DNA of 64,000 bases, taken from positions 124,001-188,000 of the forward strand of contig JAJDUH010000045.1 in assembly GCA_022826805.1 (NCBI GenBank). The letters run 5' to 3'. Position 1 is the stretch's first letter. Each line of letters opens with the position of its first letter. Positions 34,862 to 44,590 of this stretch are shown piece by piece. The translations under genes and the position numbers were made by a program. The DNA is from Candidatus Poribacteria bacterium. Its GTDB lineage: Bacteria; Poribacteria; WGA-4E; WGA-3G. Under the pieces are notes generated by a model. The model was not told the DNA's origin, made no database searches, and saw only the letters and a program-made list of their open reading frames with translations.

Positions 34862-36031
34862 ATGCCAAAGGCTCAACTTACCGGAAAACAGAGTGATTTT
34901 CTTAAAATCGTTGTCGCAGCAGTCGGACGCGGCGATCTTGAGACCGTTCAGGAATTGGTTGACGACAATCCAGCTTGGATTCACACAGTCGGTTCGCACG
35001 GTCGGACGATGTTGTGGGAAGCAGCGTACCGAGGTAGACTGGAGGTTACCCGATTTCTTCTGGAACGGGGTGCCGATATAAATTTGCCCGGTTGCTATCA
35101 CATCCAGCACCGCCTTGAAATAACGCCTTACTGCGTGGCACGGTACGAAGGACGCGATGTTGTGGCGGAGTATCTACTTCAGCACGGCGCGACAATCGAC
35201 ATTCACACCGCTGCCTACCTCGGAGACTACAACACGGTTCGTTCGCACCTTGATAACGACCCAAGCCTCGTCAACAAAGGATACCTTCAAGCAGTGATGC
35301 TGCCTTCGGGAGGACCTACCACTTTCGAGCATCGCGAATCCGAGTGGGCAACCCCACTCTGCTATGCCATCAGAAGCAAAAACACCGCGACTGTTGAACT
35401 GCTTATTTCACGCGGTGCGATTATTGAACCGTATAGCGAACGCTTTCTGGATTACGCCGCTTCAGATGATCGGGTAAAGATCGCCGAGTTGTTACTCGAA
35501 AACGGTGCCGATCCAAGCAAAGCACCGCGTATCTTGGATGACGGTTCAGCAATAAGCACACTGTTCAAGCGTTACGGAATCCCACCTAAAGACATAAACG
35601 AAAAGAGCCACATGGGTTGGCCCGATCTTGTTTACGTATGCCGCGGCGACAATAGGGAGCATCCCGACAAAGTTCAGAGACTGTTAGCACTCGGTGCCGA
35701 TATCGATGTTCGGAACTACAAGGGTAAAACGGCGTTGCATTACGCAGCGAAAGCAGGTTTTCTTAAAGTCATCAATCTCCTCATCAAAAGAGGTGCCCCG
35801 CTTGACGCTACCGACAACGATGGCGAGACCCCACTGTTTGATGCAATTCGATCAACAATAAAAGATAGCCAAAAACAGCGGGCAGCATTGGAAGCGTTGA
35901 TCGTTGCCGGTGCTAATCTGAATGTAAAAAATAAAAAAGGATTGACACCGTTACAAGTTGCACAGCGGATGCGAAGGGCAGAAGCGAGAAAAGTTGTTGA
36001 GTTGTTGCGGGTGTATAATGCTGGTAGATAG
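34862..36031 (+). CDS. Ankyrin-repeat protein
   Basis: The product has 389 residues with about eight to ten ankyrin units, for example HGRTMLWEAAYRGRLEVTRFLLERGADINL, WATPLCYAIRSKNTATVELLISRGAII, KIAELLLENGADPSKAPRIL, GKTALHYAAKAGFLKVINLLIKRGAPLD and GETPLFDAIRST. There is no signal peptide and no catalytic domain. Such proteins act as protein-binding scaffolds, and in symbionts can contact host proteins, but this one has no export signal that I can see. A dispersed repeat starts directly after its stop. Confidence 0.88.
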   Translation: MPKAQLTGKQSDFLKIVVAAVGRGDLETVQELVDDNPAWIHTVGSHGRTMLWEAAYRGRLEVTRFLLERGADINLPGCYHIQHRLEITPYCVARYEGRDVVAEYLLQHGATIDIHTAAYLGDYNTVRSHLDNDPSLVNKGYLQAVMLPSGGPTTFEHRESEWATPLCYAIRSKNTATVELLISRGAIIEPYSERFLDYAASDDRVKIAELLLENGADPSKAPRILDDGSAISTLFKRYGIPPKDINEKSHMGWPDLVYVCRGDNREHPDKVQRLLALGADIDVRNYKGKTALHYAAKAGFLKVINLLIKRGAPLDATDNDGETPLFDAIRSTIKDSQKQRAALEALIVAGANLNVKNKKGLTPLQVAQRMRRAEARKVVELLRVYNAGR

Positions 36032-36057
36032 TTATCAGTTATCAGTTGTCAGTTATA
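36032..36057. repeat. Dispersed TTATCAGTTATCAGTTGTCAG repeat after the ankyrin gene
   Basis: The unit begins one base after the TAG stop. The same 20-odd bases recur at 37525-37550. Confidence 0.65.
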
Positions 36058-36136
36058 AGACCTTGGACAATATCATACTTCTTTTAACCGACGACTGACT
36101 GCTGAGTACCGCGAACTGGTTTACAAGAAGGAAACT

Positions 36137-36718
36137 ATGATGAGCGATAAAGAGATTGTCGAGTACGCAAGGCAACTTCGTCGGGAAGCAACTGCCTTGC
36201 TTGATAAAGAGGGTTTGCTCTCGATGCTCAAAGCTGTCGGAACTACCCAAGTTATCGGGAGTTACGCCTTGGATACGATGACGTGGCCCGATATTGATAT
36301 TAGTATGAACCTACCACAGGCACAGAATGTAGAATTGTTCTTTGAACTTGCTCAGAGAATCGCAACGAAGTTTGAGATAACGAAGATGTCGTATTCAAAC
36401 CACTACATTCGGAACTTTCCCGGTTATGACCACGGGCTTTATTGGGGGATTCAGCTCCGCTACGCAGGGACGGAGTGGAAGGTCGACTTGTGGGGATATA
36501 ACGACACAGATTATCAGAGGCATATTGCTGAAGCTAATGAACTGTTCCGTCAACTCCAGCAAGCAGATCGTCTCGCAATTCTCCGTATCAAATACGTTAT
36601 TTGTCAACAGCCGGAGTACCGAGGTAATGTCTATAATAGTATGGCGATTTATCGGGCTGTGCTTGAGGATAAGGTTGAATCTGTGGATGGGTTTAATGCG
36701 TGGCTGAAAAAGAAATAA
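36137..36718 (+). CDS. Nucleotidyltransferase-fold protein
   Basis: The product has 193 residues. The nucleotidyltransferase core is seen as VIGSYALDTMTWPDIDISM, with the G-S and D-x-D of the catalytic site, and a third acidic residue in WKVDLWGY. A helical C-terminus follows (LAILRIKYVICQQPEYRG...). This pattern is shared by GrpB/UPF0157 and by antibiotic-type nucleotidyltransferases; the subfamily is uncertain. AAGGAA precedes the ATG pair. It is upstream of an AAC(3)-like acetyltransferase, so a drug- or metabolite-modifying pair is possible. Confidence 0.7.
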   Translation: MMSDKEIVEYARQLRREATALLDKEGLLSMLKAVGTTQVIGSYALDTMTWPDIDISMNLPQAQNVELFFELAQRIATKFEITKMSYSNHYIRNFPGYDHGLYWGIQLRYAGTEWKVDLWGYNDTDYQRHIAEANELFRQLQQADRLAILRIKYVICQQPEYRGNVYNSMAIYRAVLEDKVESVDGFNAWLKKK

Positions 36719-36789
36719 TTGTCTGATACCTATCATAGCATCAGCCTCTACGGCTTCACGGATATGATAACTTTTTTTAAGGCGAAACA

Positions 36790-37521
36790 GTGAAGACAGT
36801 TTACACATGCGAGAAACTCACACAAGACTTTACCAATCTGGGTATCGAAAAAGGTGATACGCTTTTTATCCATTCATCCTTCAAGAGTCTGGGACCTGTT
36901 AAAGGTGGAGCGGGTGTGGTCATCTCGGCGTTAGAGACGGTTGTCGGGCAAGATGGGTTGATTCTGATGCCGTCATTTAGTCTGTTACCGAGTCGGGAAG
37001 AACGGATAGCATCGTGGAATATTGATATGACGCCGTCCACTGTGGGGTGGCTGACGGAGTATTTTCGGCAGATGTCCGATACCTATCGCTCTAACCACTA
37101 CTCCCACTCTATTGCTGCTCGTGGCAGAGGTGCGCGGGCGTTTGTGGCAGATCACCTTCGACGTGAGGGCTATGAATCTCCGTGGGATCAATATCCGTGG
37201 GGTAAAACTTACGGCACACATTCACCGATGTTCCGCGCCTACGCCTCGGATGCTAAGCTTCTGATGCTTGGTGTGGATTATGAGTCATCAACTTATGCGC
37301 ATCTCGTTGAGGTAATTCATTGGAATAGAAACCTAACTGAAGATCCAGATGCGGAATATCTCCGGTTGGAACGTAAAGAACTGGGTGCGTTTTGGGAGGC
37401 ACTCGGTCGATTGAAAAAAGGAGAGGTAGGGGATGCGGTCTGTCGGCTGTTTTATATTAAGGATTATGTGGATACGCTTGTAGAAGAAGTTGAACGGAAT
37501 CCTCGACCGTATGTGATATAA
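36790..37521 (+). CDS. AAC(3)-family N-acetyltransferase
   Basis: The product has 243 residues from a GTG start. The AAC(3)/YokD fold is read from KGDTLFIHSSFKSLGPVKGGAGVVISALETVVGQDGLILMPSFS, TVGWLTEYFRQ, SIAARGRGARAFV and SPMFRAYASDAKLLMLGVDYESSTYAHLVEVI. It uses acetyl-CoA to acetylate an amine. Many chromosomal members do not give aminoglycoside resistance, so I do not claim that. It is shorter at the C-terminus than typical members. The usual catalytic HP context reads SNHYSHS here, which may change substrate choice. Confidence 0.8.
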   Translation: MKTVYTCEKLTQDFTNLGIEKGDTLFIHSSFKSLGPVKGGAGVVISALETVVGQDGLILMPSFSLLPSREERIASWNIDMTPSTVGWLTEYFRQMSDTYRSNHYSHSIAARGRGARAFVADHLRREGYESPWDQYPWGKTYGTHSPMFRAYASDAKLLMLGVDYESSTYAHLVEVIHWNRNLTEDPDAEYLRLERKELGAFWEALGRLKKGEVGDAVCRLFYIKDYVDTLVEEVERNPRPYVI

Positions 37522-37524
37522 ATA

Positions 37525-37550
37525 GTTATCAGTTATCAGTTGTCAGTTAT
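37525..37550. repeat. Dispersed repeat supplying the stop of the membrane-protein gene
   Basis: GTTATCAGTTATCAGTTGTCAGTTAT-type units lie just after the AAC(3) stop. On the opposite strand their ATAACTGACAACTGA gives the last codons (I-T-D-N) and the TGA of the gene ending at 37536. Confidence 0.65.
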
Positions 37551-38636
37551 GGGATCTGGTTTCACACCTGTGCGTTCTAAGTAGAGGTAAGTCGTTAGGA
37601 TTCCCCATATTGGGACAATAAAGGTGACGACTAAACCTTTTACAATAAGGATTGCAATTGTAAGAGGCGTGCTTAGTAACTGAGGTAACACGACCTCAAT
37701 ATCACCACCGATGAAGAGGAGCAAGAATTTAAGCGGAAAGAGTGCTACACGCATCTGGGCAAGATCCGGGATGAATATGGAAAACACGAATAACGCAGCA
37801 CCGAGTAGAACAGAGGTGATGACTGAGGCGATCCAGCTTGTCAGAAGATAGATTCCGAAGAAACGCAACCTCGCTCGGCTAACCAGTGTGTGGCTTCTAC
37901 GGAAAATACCTATGATGGAGTTATCCTCAAGGATAAGACACGGGTTGTAAAGGCTTAACATCACCAGAAAGTAGATATGGGGTACCATAGTCAATATGAA
38001 TGTTAACGCTATGGGTAATCTATCTAATGAAGGTATCAACCCTGAAATTAAGATATAGAGATAAGTACCTACATCCACAATCAACGTAAAAAGTAAGAAA
38101 GCAGCGAAGACTGTAAGTGCCTTGCGTCCTACGCAGCGCCACATTTCACGAGCAGTAAGAGGTGTTGAATCGTTTATCTGTGTGTCGCGTGCTATTCGGG
38201 CGATGGCAAGCGATAGCGGAGAGAGCGTTAGCAGCAGAAGGATTAAAGGCGTGTTAGGAAGACCGAGAAAATTGGGTTCCCATTTCCATGTAATTCTCTC
38301 ATTGTTGGTTATTCCAAAATAGGGAATCGGGTAGAGTTGCCACTGCAGGCGTGATGAAGAACTTGTATTTGTGTTGAGATTTGTAGAGAAATCCGCTTGC
38401 GTTCCGTAAGCGGTCCCGATACCACTAACAACCGTGTAAACACGCGGGTTTGGTAGACTGGGTGCGCCGCTCACATGCTCTTCAAGTTGCGCCGTGAGAT
38501 GAAAAATTTGTAAGATATGCCAGGCAATTGCGACGATAGCAACGGGGAGCATGATACGCCAGAACAGCGCCCAATGTGTATAATACAATTTGACAAGTGT
38601 TTTGGCGAGATTGGTGCGTTGGTTGTCAGTCATCAT
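37536..38636 (-). CDS. Polytopic membrane protein of unknown function
   Basis: The product has 366 residues with about six to eight hydrophobic segments and a periplasmic-looking loop (about 55-130). It ends with the hallmark TTYLYLERTG found in GPDPase-membrane-domain-like proteins. The neighbour on the same strand (38679-39557) has the same overall plan, so the two are likely distant paralogues working together. The final I-T-D-N and stop are encoded by a dispersed repeat. No enzyme motif is visible. Confidence 0.65.
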   Translation of the reverse strand: MMTDNQRTNLAKTLVKLYYTHWALFWRIMLPVAIVAIAWHILQIFHLTAQLEEHVSGAPSLPNPRVYTVVSGIGTAYGTQADFSTNLNTNTSSSSRLQWQLYPIPYFGITNNERITWKWEPNFLGLPNTPLILLLLTLSPLSLAIARIARDTQINDSTPLTAREMWRCVGRKALTVFAAFLLFTLIVDVGTYLYILISGLIPSLDRLPIALTFILTMVPHIYFLVMLSLYNPCLILEDNSIIGIFRRSHTLVSRARLRFFGIYLLTSWIASVITSVLLGAALFVFSIFIPDLAQMRVALFPLKFLLLFIGGDIEVVLPQLLSTPLTIAILIVKGLVVTFIVPIWGILTTYLYLERTGVKPDPITDN

Positions 38637-38678
38637 CTTTCTCAGATCGCGTTTGTTTGGAAAGTATAGTGGGAGATT

Positions 38679-39557
38679 TTAATCTGTTTCTTGTCTGGCA
38701 ACACCAAAGCCTTCTTTCCGAATCCGCTGATCGAAGTAGAGGAGTGTAAATCCGATACGCTCAATCGGCATTATGAATGCGGTAATACATAGTTGGACAA
38801 AACTGCGAATTGTATAGGCAGACCAGCCAATCTCGTTCATATCCGAAATAAAAAGACGACGAATGCTGTCTAAAGCGTTTGAAGGTTCCTCCGTTTTAGG
38901 AACACCTATTGAAGAAAGCACATAATCAAGAGAATGCTGAAGTACATATACAATCATCAAAGTGATTAGCGTAATCACCAACATAATACCAAACACTCGC
39001 CACCAAGAGCCTCTGACCAATTCGGTGCTGCGTCCCAACGCATTCCACACCCTACTGCCCTCAACCATCACAGGAACGCCATAAAGTCCCCACCGAACTC
39101 CAAAATAGATGGCGAATGGGATACCGATGACTGTAACAGCCAAACCCCCTACAGCCAAACTCCAGCAAAAAACGGCACCGAAGTAAACCCAAAAATGTTG
39201 CCGTGCCTGCTGCAACGCATCTCCTGAAGTAATTATTCTACCCAAGCAGACCCGCGCGCTGGCGTAGGTTAACCCCGCACTTACTAAAGTAATTACGACA
39301 ACCCTACAGATGCCAGTGAATACCGCTACCACGACATTTGTGGAAGACACAGTATCGCCTGTACTCAGCAAAGCAGAAATCTGATCTATAGCAAATCCTA
39401 AGACCAAGTAAACTGTTATGAGCCCGAAGAAAAGCCGGAAGTGTTTTCCGTAGAGGCTGAACATTCCGTCCAAGATACTTGTGAAATGCATCGGCTCTGA
39501 GGATGCGGGCTCGATTTGATTATTATTTATAGGGTCTAATTCGTTGTGTTCTTGCAT
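38679..39557 (-). CDS. Polytopic membrane protein (GPDPase-membrane/DUF975-like)
   Basis: The product has 292 residues: a polar N-terminus of about 35 residues, then five to six membrane segments, and the characteristic end RIGFTLLYFDQRIRKEGFG. A central helix AAGR-type segment (WNALGRSTELVRGSWWRVFGIMLV) is typical of this family. The function is unknown; membrane remodelling or transporter assistance has been suggested for relatives. It is 42 bp upstream of the other membrane gene on the same strand and divergent from the acyltransferase gene. Confidence 0.7.
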   Translation of the reverse strand: MQEHNELDPINNNQIEPASSEPMHFTSILDGMFSLYGKHFRLFFGLITVYLVLGFAIDQISALLSTGDTVSSTNVVVAVFTGICRVVVITLVSAGLTYASARVCLGRIITSGDALQQARQHFWVYFGAVFCWSLAVGGLAVTVIGIPFAIYFGVRWGLYGVPVMVEGSRVWNALGRSTELVRGSWWRVFGIMLVITLITLMIVYVLQHSLDYVLSSIGVPKTEEPSNALDSIRRLFISDMNEIGWSAYTIRSFVQLCITAFIMPIERIGFTLLYFDQRIRKEGFGVARQETD

Positions 39558-39699
39558 ATTTTCCTCAAGTCTAAGAGAAGTTATTGTTTAACACCGTATT
39601 TTAGCACATTTGATACTTTACATCAAGGGAGAGGTATTTATGGTTCAAGGCTATTTTATCTCTTAAAACCAAATACCCCGTGAGTACTGGATGCCGGTA

Positions 39700-39728
39700 T
39701 TGCGTAGCGTAGATAGGTGTGGTATACT
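39700..39728 (+). promoter_or_regulatory. Sigma70-type promoter of the acyltransferase gene
   Basis: TTGCGT (39700-39705), a 17-bp spacer, then TATACT (39723-39728). This places transcription start near 39735, ahead of the AAGGAG at 39752. Confidence 0.65.
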
Positions 39729-39764
39729 CTATCTATTATGAGATTTAGACGAAGGAGCGTTGGG

Positions 39765-40676
39765 ATGCAGCGCGAGCAGTCCACATGCGGAGATAGATGG
39801 ATATATTGGATAGTGTCTACTTTCGGGTGGTGGTGTCGTCGCTTGCCTAAAGCGTGGGCGATGCACGTCGGGCGCGGTATTGGTATTCTGTATTATCATC
39901 TCGCCAAAAAGCGACGGGAGATTGCTTTGGGCAATTTACAAACCGCGTTCAGTAGACATTTCACGACGGCACAATGTACGGAAATTTGTAAGGCAAGTTT
40001 TATCAATGTCGGGAAGACCTGCATTGAGTTCCTTCGGTTTCCTAAACTCAACGCCGACAATATTTGGCGAGAGGTCACTGTGGAAGGTGCGGAAAATCTC
40101 CACGCTGCTTTAGCGAAAAGGAAAGGCGCAATTGTGTTTCTGCCACATTTTGGGAATTGGGAACTCCTTTCACTGACATACGGTGCGTTAATTCCTGATC
40201 GCGCGAAAGCGATTGCCTTTCCATTGAAGAACCCTCTGCTCAATACTCATGTTTGGCGACATCGCGAGCAGATGAGTTTGCGATTGATTCCACGGAACCG
40301 AGCCATCCGAGAGACATTGCGTGCGCTAAAAAACAACGAGGCGGTTGGGTTTTTCGCTGACCAGAATGCAGGTCCAGAGGGTGTATTTGTTAATTTTATG
40401 GGAAAAACCGCCTCGGCAGCCCGGGCACCTGCTGTGTTAGCACTCAAAACTGGAGCACCGCTCCTCTTTTCATTAAGTATCCGCCAACCCGACGACAGAC
40501 ACCACGTCCATATTTCGGATCCGATTTATGCTGAGACTTCGGACGATTCTGAACGAGACGTTGAGGTATATACAACACAGATGCTGAAGCAGCTGGAATC
40601 GTATATTCATAAGTATCCAGAACAGTGGTTATGGTTGCACAATCGATGGAAGACACAGCCGGGAGATGGTAGTTAG
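39765..40676 (+). CDS. Lysophospholipid/lipid A acyltransferase (LpxL/HtrB family)
   Basis: The product has about 303 residues. The acyltransferase motif HFGNWELL gives the catalytic HxxxxE, preceded by a GRGIGILYYHLAKKRREIALGNL membrane-associated start. FADQNAGPEGVFVNFMGKTASAARAPAVLALKTGAPLLFS forms the acceptor loop, and PEQWLWLHNRWKT is the standard end. It transfers a secondary acyl chain onto a lipid A-type or phospholipid acceptor at the inner membrane. The start at 39765 is chosen over upstream codons because AAGGAG lies 7 nt before it and a promoter overlaps the earlier codons. Confidence 0.87.
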   Translation: MQREQSTCGDRWIYWIVSTFGWWCRRLPKAWAMHVGRGIGILYYHLAKKRREIALGNLQTAFSRHFTTAQCTEICKASFINVGKTCIEFLRFPKLNADNIWREVTVEGAENLHAALAKRKGAIVFLPHFGNWELLSLTYGALIPDRAKAIAFPLKNPLLNTHVWRHREQMSLRLIPRNRAIRETLRALKNNEAVGFFADQNAGPEGVFVNFMGKTASAARAPAVLALKTGAPLLFSLSIRQPDDRHHVHISDPIYAETSDDSERDVEVYTTQMLKQLESYIHKYPEQWLWLHNRWKTQPGDGS

Positions 40677-40690
40677 TTATAAAAATTGTA

Positions 40691-40719
40691 TTGCATCCGT
40701 GTTGAATACATGTTAAAAT
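40691..40719 (+). promoter_or_regulatory. Sigma70-type promoter of the processing-protease gene
   Basis: TTGCAT (40691-40696), a 17-bp spacer, then TAAAAT (40714-40719), 62 bp ahead of the ATG. Confidence 0.65.
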
Positions 40720-40781
40720 AGAGTGGAACCTTGAAAATCACAACAAATACGCGCAGACCTTAAACCGCAGAGGAAATTCTC

Positions 40782-42329
40782 ATGAAAAGATACACCCTGT
40801 CCCTCATCGTTTTAGTGATCGCTATCGGCATCCCATTTCTCCTCATTAGCCCGAATGAAAGAAATGCTGTGAGTGGCAATGGACATGTTACGCAAAAGAT
40901 GCTAAGCGATGCGCTTGAAGATGCTATGCGCATTGCCGAAAGAAACTACTATAAACCGATCGACAATAGCAGTGAGATGTTCCGCGGTTCAATCAAAGGT
41001 GCTCTGGCATCTCTCAATGATCCGTACACATATTACGTTACCCAAACGGAACATCAACGTGCGATTGAAAATCTATATAATGCGCAATTTGGAGGACTCG
41101 GTATCCACCTCTACTATGACCATCAAGGTTTCATCAAGATTTCTAAACCCATTCCGAACACACCCGCTGCGCTTGCGAACCTCCAAGCCGGAGATTACAT
41201 TACCAAAGTCAACGGAAAACGGATCCATTTGAGCGAAAAATCTGGTATGCGATTCGACGATGTTATCAACTTACTCAGAGGTGAACTGGGTACCGATGTG
41301 ACGATCACGGTGCAACGCAAATTTCTTGAGCCTTTTGATGTGACACTGACGCGTGGCAAAATTCCGGTCAATAGCGTCAAGTCAACAATGCTTGAGGGCA
41401 ATACTGGCTACATTCGGATAACTGGGTTTATCGGTAGTCGGCGCGAAGATGGCACGGAAGGCGAATTTACTGAAGCCCTCGAAGCACATAAAACCGCCGG
41501 TATGAAAGCTCTTATTTTAGATTTACGGGACAACCAGGGTGGCTTGCTGAATGCTGCGTACCACATCGCCGATGCCTTTATTGACGACGGTCTTATTGTT
41601 TCAACAAAAGGAAAACGTAGAGAGTTTAATGAGGAATACCCTGCGACGCCTGATCTCCTGTGTCCACCGGACATCCCGCTGATTGTTTTGGTTAATGAAT
41701 ACAGTGCAAGTGCTTCCGAAATCGTGGCGGGTGCGATTAAGGATGCGCGCCGTGGTATCCTTGTTGGGCAGAAAACTTATGGCAAAGGTGTGGTTCAGAA
41801 ACGTTACCCGTTAGTAGATGGTGGCTCAATGTCGCTGACCATCTCCACCTATTACACACCCAACGGCATCTCAATTAACGATGTGGGTATTACCCCGCAA
41901 GTCCCTATCGAACCTGAGGAACCCGATGAGATAGAACAGTTAATGCTAAGAAAGGTGGATGCAAACGGTACGCTCAGAGATTTCGTCACAAAATGGATTG
42001 ATGACCACTATCAACGTCCGGGGGAAATGCCGAAAGATTTCTCTTTACTTGAAACCGAGCTTCCAAAACTACAAGAAATCCTTGAAGAAGAGCGAATCAT
42101 TGTGAGTCTACGATGGTTGAAACAGCGCGCCGAGGAGCTATTCAATCTGCACGTCGGGATTGAATCGGTAGTCAATTTGGATTACGATCGGCAGTTGCAG
42201 GAAGCAATCCGCATCATTAAAGCAGAAGAGATTGAAAAATATTTCGACCCAATCCCAGAAGACACAGAACTGCCATCAACGACGCAAGCAGACACACCCG
42301 AAGCACCCGAACTCACAGCCGAGGAATAG
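40782..42329 (+). CDS. C-terminal processing (S41) peptidase
   Basis: The 515-residue protein has an N-terminal signal or anchor segment (about 5-25). The PDZ domain (about 95-190) carries GLGIHLYYDHQGFIKISKPIPNTPAALANLQAGDYITKVNGK. The S41 core has LILDLRDNQGGLLNAA, with catalytic Ser in NEYSASASEIVAGAI and Lys in VGQKTYGKGVVQ. The long helical C-terminus after the core (about 385-515) ends in an acidic tail. It cleaves substrates near their C-termini in the periplasm. AGAGGA and a good promoter precede it. Confidence 0.9.
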   Translation: MKRYTLSLIVLVIAIGIPFLLISPNERNAVSGNGHVTQKMLSDALEDAMRIAERNYYKPIDNSSEMFRGSIKGALASLNDPYTYYVTQTEHQRAIENLYNAQFGGLGIHLYYDHQGFIKISKPIPNTPAALANLQAGDYITKVNGKRIHLSEKSGMRFDDVINLLRGELGTDVTITVQRKFLEPFDVTLTRGKIPVNSVKSTMLEGNTGYIRITGFIGSRREDGTEGEFTEALEAHKTAGMKALILDLRDNQGGLLNAAYHIADAFIDDGLIVSTKGKRREFNEEYPATPDLLCPPDIPLIVLVNEYSASASEIVAGAIKDARRGILVGQKTYGKGVVQKRYPLVDGGSMSLTISTYYTPNGISINDVGITPQVPIEPEEPDEIEQLMLRKVDANGTLRDFVTKWIDDHYQRPGEMPKDFSLLETELPKLQEILEEERIIVSLRWLKQRAEELFNLHVGIESVVNLDYDRQLQEAIRIIKAEEIEKYFDPIPEDTELPSTTQADTPEAPELTAEE

Positions 42330-42421
42330 TTATTTTATTAGGAGCAACTCCCTATATCGAGCGCAAGTTAGTTAATAGAGGCGTTTGCCTGCCTGTAGCC
42401 GCGATTGTCTGAATACAAAAT

Positions 42422-44353
42422 ATGAATGACAGAACCGCGAACCGCCCCGATGTTATCACCAAAAAAGCGATTGTCGTCGGACTCATCTTAGTTGTTGTTA
42501 ACGCTTATTGGGTAGGCATAGCCAGCGAACTTTGGTATGCGGTTTATACGCTCGTCTCGCCGTTCTCCAACGCCGTCTTTACGTTAGTCGTACTCCTTGG
42601 GCTTAACGTCCTACTTCGTAAGTTCTCACCCCGTATTGCCTTTACCACCGCAGAATTGCTGCTTATCTATATTATGGTAACGATGGTGTCCACTATTTCT
42701 GGGCACGCGATGATGGCGATTCTGATGGGTACACTTGCGCATCCGTTCTGGTTCGCAACCCCTGAAAATGAATGGGCGCAGCTTTTTTTGCACTACATCC
42801 CATCATGGCTGACTGTACACGACTTCGAGTGGTTAGCGGGATATTACGAAGGCGAATCGAGTATTTACTGGGCAGAACATCTACGTATCTGGGTGAAACC
42901 TGCCCTCATCTGGTCGGGATTTATATTTCTGCTCTACGGTTCACTGCTCTGTTTGGGCCTGCTACTCCGCAAACAGTGGATGGAGCGTGAAAAACTGAGT
43001 TTCCCACTAACGCAATTGCCGTTGCAGATGACGACGAATCGCAATTTTTTCCGATCCCGCGCGCTCTGGTTCGGATTTGGAATTGCTGCGTTGCTCCGTG
43101 TAATCGCAGGACTGCACGATATTTTTCCTGCTATTCCGGCACTGCCACCGAACTACCGACTCGACCAGCATTTTACGGAACGTCCTTGGAATGCGATTGG
43201 CTACGCCTCAATGTCGTTCAACCTTGCGATTGTCGGGTTGACTTATTTTATGCCGTTAGACCTAGCGTTTTCGACGTGGTTCTTTTTCTGGCTCACCCGT
43301 GCAGAACGTGTGATTGCGAGTATGGTCGGCGTTACAAATATCAGCGTTCTACATCTCAACGACCGTGCCTCTGGTGCATGGGTGGGTATTGCGGCACTGA
43401 CGCTTTGGATGAGCCGTCGGCATTTCGCCCGCTTCTTCCGACACATCATAGGACGTGAACGCGGGGACGATAGCACTGAACCGTTCTCTTATCGGACAGT
43501 GGCTGTTATGACAGTGCTGAGTATAGGGGTGGTCTTTGCGTTCTGCTACCTCGCTGGTATGTCGTTGTGGGCAATCAGTGTGTTTTACGCACTATTTATC
43601 GCCTTCGCTGTTGCGATAGGGCGCGTGCGTGCTGAACTTGGTCCACCGTACCACGAAGTTATCGGTATCAATCCTCGACAAATGATGGTGCACATGTTTG
43701 GGACACGGCAATTGGGTGCGGCGAATCTTACGATAATGACGTTCCTCTACGCCTTCAATCGTTGCAATCGCTCACATCCAATGCCGAATCAGATTGAATC
43801 ACTTCGTATTGGTGATCGGTCAGGCATGCCAGGAAAGACCTTGCTTTTGGGTATGGCACTTGCTATCGCAGTGGGTGCGTTAGCGACATTCTGGACGTAT
43901 CTACAGGTAGCATATCACTACGGCGTACTCGCACGGTGCCAAGGAGTTGTTGGACGTTTTGGATGGGAGAGTTTCAATCCGCTTCAGAGTTGGTTACAAC
44001 ACCCGAAAGAACCCGATATCAGTGCGGTTACTTTTATGTGTGGCGGGTTCGCGTTTGTATTCCTTCTTAATTTTTTACGGACGCGTCTGCTGTGGTGGAC
44101 GCTTCATCCGTCGGGTTATGTGCTTTCAGGAGCATCGTGGGGTGGACTCATCTACTTCTGGTTTCCGGTGATGGTGAGTTGGCTACTTAAGTTTCTAATT
44201 CTCCGTTTTTGGGGATGGCAGATGTATCGGAAAGCGATTCCCTTTTTCCTCGGATTGGTTTTGGGGGATTATATTCCGCGAAGCATTTTGAGTCTGATTA
44301 GTTTTGCATTGAACCTTTGGATGCCTTCGTCGGGTGCGGGGCATACGCTTTAG
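42422..44353 (+). CDS. Large polytopic membrane protein (DUF6785/DUF6784-like)
   Basis: The product has 643 residues with about 13-14 hydrophobic helices. The N-terminus (KKAIVVGLILVVVNAYWVGIASELWY) and the conserved motifs VRAELGPPYHEV and GGLIYFWFPVMVSWLLKFLILRFWG match a family common in Planctomycetes and Poribacteria that resembles OPT-like transporters. The substrate is unknown. Its start lies directly after the GATTGTCTGAATAC repeat arm. A dispersed repeat follows its stop. Confidence 0.72.
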   Translation: MNDRTANRPDVITKKAIVVGLILVVVNAYWVGIASELWYAVYTLVSPFSNAVFTLVVLLGLNVLLRKFSPRIAFTTAELLLIYIMVTMVSTISGHAMMAILMGTLAHPFWFATPENEWAQLFLHYIPSWLTVHDFEWLAGYYEGESSIYWAEHLRIWVKPALIWSGFIFLLYGSLLCLGLLLRKQWMEREKLSFPLTQLPLQMTTNRNFFRSRALWFGFGIAALLRVIAGLHDIFPAIPALPPNYRLDQHFTERPWNAIGYASMSFNLAIVGLTYFMPLDLAFSTWFFFWLTRAERVIASMVGVTNISVLHLNDRASGAWVGIAALTLWMSRRHFARFFRHIIGRERGDDSTEPFSYRTVAVMTVLSIGVVFAFCYLAGMSLWAISVFYALFIAFAVAIGRVRAELGPPYHEVIGINPRQMMVHMFGTRQLGAANLTIMTFLYAFNRCNRSHPMPNQIESLRIGDRSGMPGKTLLLGMALAIAVGALATFWTYLQVAYHYGVLARCQGVVGRFGWESFNPLQSWLQHPKEPDISAVTFMCGGFAFVFLLNFLRTRLLWWTLHPSGYVLSGASWGGLIYFWFPVMVSWLLKFLILRFWGWQMYRKAIPFFLGLVLGDYIPRSILSLISFALNLWMPSSGAGHTL

Positions 44354-44590
44354 GGTTAGTTGTCAGTTATCAGTCGTCGGTTAAGAGCGTGGATTGTTAC
44401 AAACTGACTTTTATAGTAGATTTTAGAATTATTTTGACCTTTATCGTACCGCAAACTGTTAGTTTGCGTGCCCACCTTGCACAAACTAAAAGTTTGTGCT
44501 ACAAGTGTTCACATACTTTCGGGCTTTAACCCATAACTCATAACTCATAACCATATACCGACAATTGTTAAATTCGTTGGAGATTAGGGT
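44354..44590. other. Gap with two repeat types before the ABC ATPase gene
   Basis: It holds a GTTGTCAGTTATCAGTCGTCGG copy (44355-44384), the GTACCGCAAACTGTTAGTTT palindrome (44447-44468) and a related CACAAACT-AAA-AGTTTGTG hairpin (44479-44497). Confidence 0.6.

Noticed and set aside
36790..37521. Calling the AAC(3)-like gene an aminoglycoside resistance determinant
   Set aside because: Many chromosomal members of this family do not modify aminoglycosides, and the active-site context differs from the usual one.
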